64,000 bases of DNA. Origin: Hymenolepis diminuta (taxonomy: Eukaryota > Platyhelminthes > Cestoda > Cyclophyllidea > Hymenolepididae). Positions 61,727 through 64,000 of the stretch are shown one piece after another. Every line of letters starts with the position of its first letter. Positions within the stretch are counted from its first letter, which is position 1. Where the stretch lies: positions 803,188 to 867,187 of the forward strand of contig CAADRB010000037.1 of assembly GCA_900708905.1 (NCBI GenBank). The letters are read 5' to 3'. The notes below the pieces were generated by a model. That model ran no database searches, was not told the origin of the DNA, and saw only the letters and a program-made list of their open reading frames with translations. Position numbers and translations under genes: made by a program.

Positions 61727-64000
61727 CTAAATCCACAGAAAATTGAATCAGTGTATGTGGACATAGACGACATCAATTAGGCTGATCAATTACATGCACG
61801 CAGACCCGCTAATGTAAATCTGATTTAGTCCATCTAGGTGTGGACAGACAGCAGGTCAATTAATGGAACAGAAGAGAAGGGAGGCGATATTAGAGTAGTC
61901 ATAGCAACAGCACTAGACAGGTTACGGCCTATTAATCACCTTTAAGAACTGAACGTTTATGAGCGCAGGTTTTTTACTAGATAATGAACCCATAAATCCC
62001 TTGTGGCGTTCCAGACATTAATTAATTTATGTTTAGAGATCTGCTATGTGGAATAGACAAACATAAATTAAATTACTGACAGAAATCCAGTTTATGTAGA
62101 GAAATTCAACTTGAGTTTATCACAAACTAGATGAGTAACTTTCGTTCGCTATTTCCAATTCGTTTCTGAAGCGTACAAGCAGAAAAGTAATTTTGCCGGA
62201 ATGAAAGATGTATCAATCTGATAGAGGAAAAGACGAGAAATTTAGGAACTACGACTGATCAGTGGCGATAAGGAAATTGGCAGACTCATTAGATGTATTT
62301 TTCACTGGAAATCCTATTTTGGCAAGGACTCCAAGAAAATAAGGGAAAAAAGGAAGCTTGTTAACAACGCTGCAGGGAGCAAAAACTAGGCGTTAAGGAA
62401 CAAACTAAGGTTTTAATGAAGATTGAACGGAGTCATGTCACGGAATGACATGTGGGAGCCAGACACATTTTGTGATGAGTAGGGGGCGCGACTTGCCAGC
62501 TTGTTAGGACTTTTTCAAGCAAGCTTTTAGAGTAAAAAGGATGTAGGATGAGTCGTCTTTTAAGACGAGAAAAAAGAGTGAGGAAAAAACTCATTGGAGG
62601 CGCCGGAATGCGATTTTTTTAACAGAGGGTGACAAAATGGGCAGACTAGGACAGATAACAGAATTTCTGGCCAAATAATAATTACTAGACAGACTTTCAG
62701 TTCAATCTTGGGTAGGACTAGGAGTATTGAAAGCCTTTTCAAATTAAAGAAGGAAAGGACTTATTGTTTAACTATGAATCAGCTATAAAGCCGGGGTACA
62801 AACCGGCTAGTTCATTGCCAGCAAAACTGTCACCTCTACTCAAAATGCTCGATTAAAGAAGCTCAATGACAGTGACAGACATCTACAAGAATACTCCTTC
62901 CAGGCACGCCCTTAGGAAGGAGGAAGAAATTCCCAAGAGCTAGTCACTCATGCCATTGAGAAAAGACAGAGATGTCATATATCTCAGTTACAAGCTAGCT
63001 AGTATACGTTGACAACCTAGACGTGAGAATTTGAAAATTAGAGTTGATGGGAATAAGGGAAAATTTCGATATTAAGATTTTCCTAAATTAGATATCAGGC
63101 AGTCAAGTGGATAGCAGGACATCTGACAGACCAGACAGTGGCTCGCCATCTGCTGGGACAGTCTGATTCGGAACACGACAGGTGACATTTCCAAAGTGTC
63201 ACGTGAAAGACCTTGATAGCACTAAAGAAATTTTACCATTAGTCTTGCAGATCTCGACTTTTCGCTGAAAGAAGGGGAGGATAACGAGAAGTGACAGGAC
63301 TAGAATTGTAGACACTTATGAAAAACAAAGGAAAAATCACTGGAAAATTTATTAAAAGGATGTTGCGCAGAACGGCCACATAGAAAACAAACCACTACAC
63401 AACCGGAGTGCAGGAAATATTTATTCGCTTAGTGAACTCTGCCAAGTTAAAAATTTTTAGCTGCAAATATCAGCTAAATGTTGCATTAAAATGAAGATAG
63501 GGGTAGTGCAGCCACCCATATTTTAAACTCATCCAACTTCAGATGCTGGGTTTCTTTTGGTATCAGACAAAACAGAGCTGGATCCTTAAGTATGTGATCA
63601 TGAAGCTACAAGAGAACTCAAACATCCGTTCATGAAAGTCAGTGTAATTTTCTCCAATTGACTTGAAAACTTTTCTCCAGTTGGGTCCAAATCGTACTTC
63701 TGGAGGGAACATTAATAGATAACAATTTTGTTGTCATTTAAATATAATTCATAGAAAGCAGTCACTAAATACTAGACTCGTCATCTTAACTCACTTTATT
63801 TCATTTGGAGGGAAAGTCTGAGTTTAATTTTTCCCCGTTCAAAATATTTATTAAGGTTATTCAACTGGATTTGGAGGGATATGTGAATGTTAATAGTGGA
63901 TTTGTCAAGCCACGGTCAGAAAATGGATCGTCAAATTGCAAGATCAAATTCCGTTTGATTGAAACATAGTGTCCATGATTACTCGCAGGAAATCTTCCAT
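61727..64000 (-). other. 5' intron of the SHB-like gene to window end
   Basis: The acceptor GATTTAG at 61727-61728 marks its 3' end, and the splice donor lies beyond 64000. No exon with recognisable sequence was found; a short unrecognised upstream exon cannot be excluded. Confidence 0.5.

Overview
The window looks like nuclear DNA from an invertebrate animal, most likely a parasitic flatworm (tapeworm or fluke). Coding sequence is split into many short exons with GT-AG splice sites. Very small introns of 30 to 75 bases sit beside introns of 1 to 4 kb, intergenic DNA is AT-rich and long, and two genes have a splice acceptor just in front of the start codon, as expected for spliced-leader trans-splicing. 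The species assignment is inference; no marker gene settles it. There are two assembly gaps (17425-17489 and 55390-55696).

Layout: (1) 1-16223, plus strand: the 3' part of a FARP gene (FERM, RhoGEF and two PH domains); the FERM half lies left of the window. (2) 17573-35882, minus strand: a complete RAD50 gene of 31 exons, convergent with FARP. (3) 37954-47112, plus strand: a complete seven-exon GH47 alpha-mannosidase closest to MAN1B1 (ER mannosidase I), divergent from RAD50 across about 2 kb. (4) 47113-58250: gene-poor DNA with a tRNA-derived SINE-like unit, an LTR-like relic and a broken mariner transposon with TA target duplication. (5) 58251-61726, minus strand: the 3' part of an SH2 adaptor of the SHB/SHD/SHE/SHF family; its 5' end lies right of the window.

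The four genes do unrelated housekeeping or signalling jobs: Rho-family GTPase activation, DNA double-strand break repair, N-glycan trimming and ER quality control, and phosphotyrosine signalling. I see no operon or co-functional cluster. Exon models were built by hand from splice sites, reading phase and protein family resemblance. Phases close through every junction of all four genes. The weakest junctions are the GC donor at 3010 in FARP and the exact 3' end of RAD50.

Nothing here is clearly a new biological system. The most notable points are a lineage-specific insertion of roughly 150 residues inside the FARP RhoGEF domain, a marked short-to-long intron gradient along RAD50 and MAN1B1, paired trans-splice acceptor candidates, and relics of several classes of mobile element, most of them within introns.
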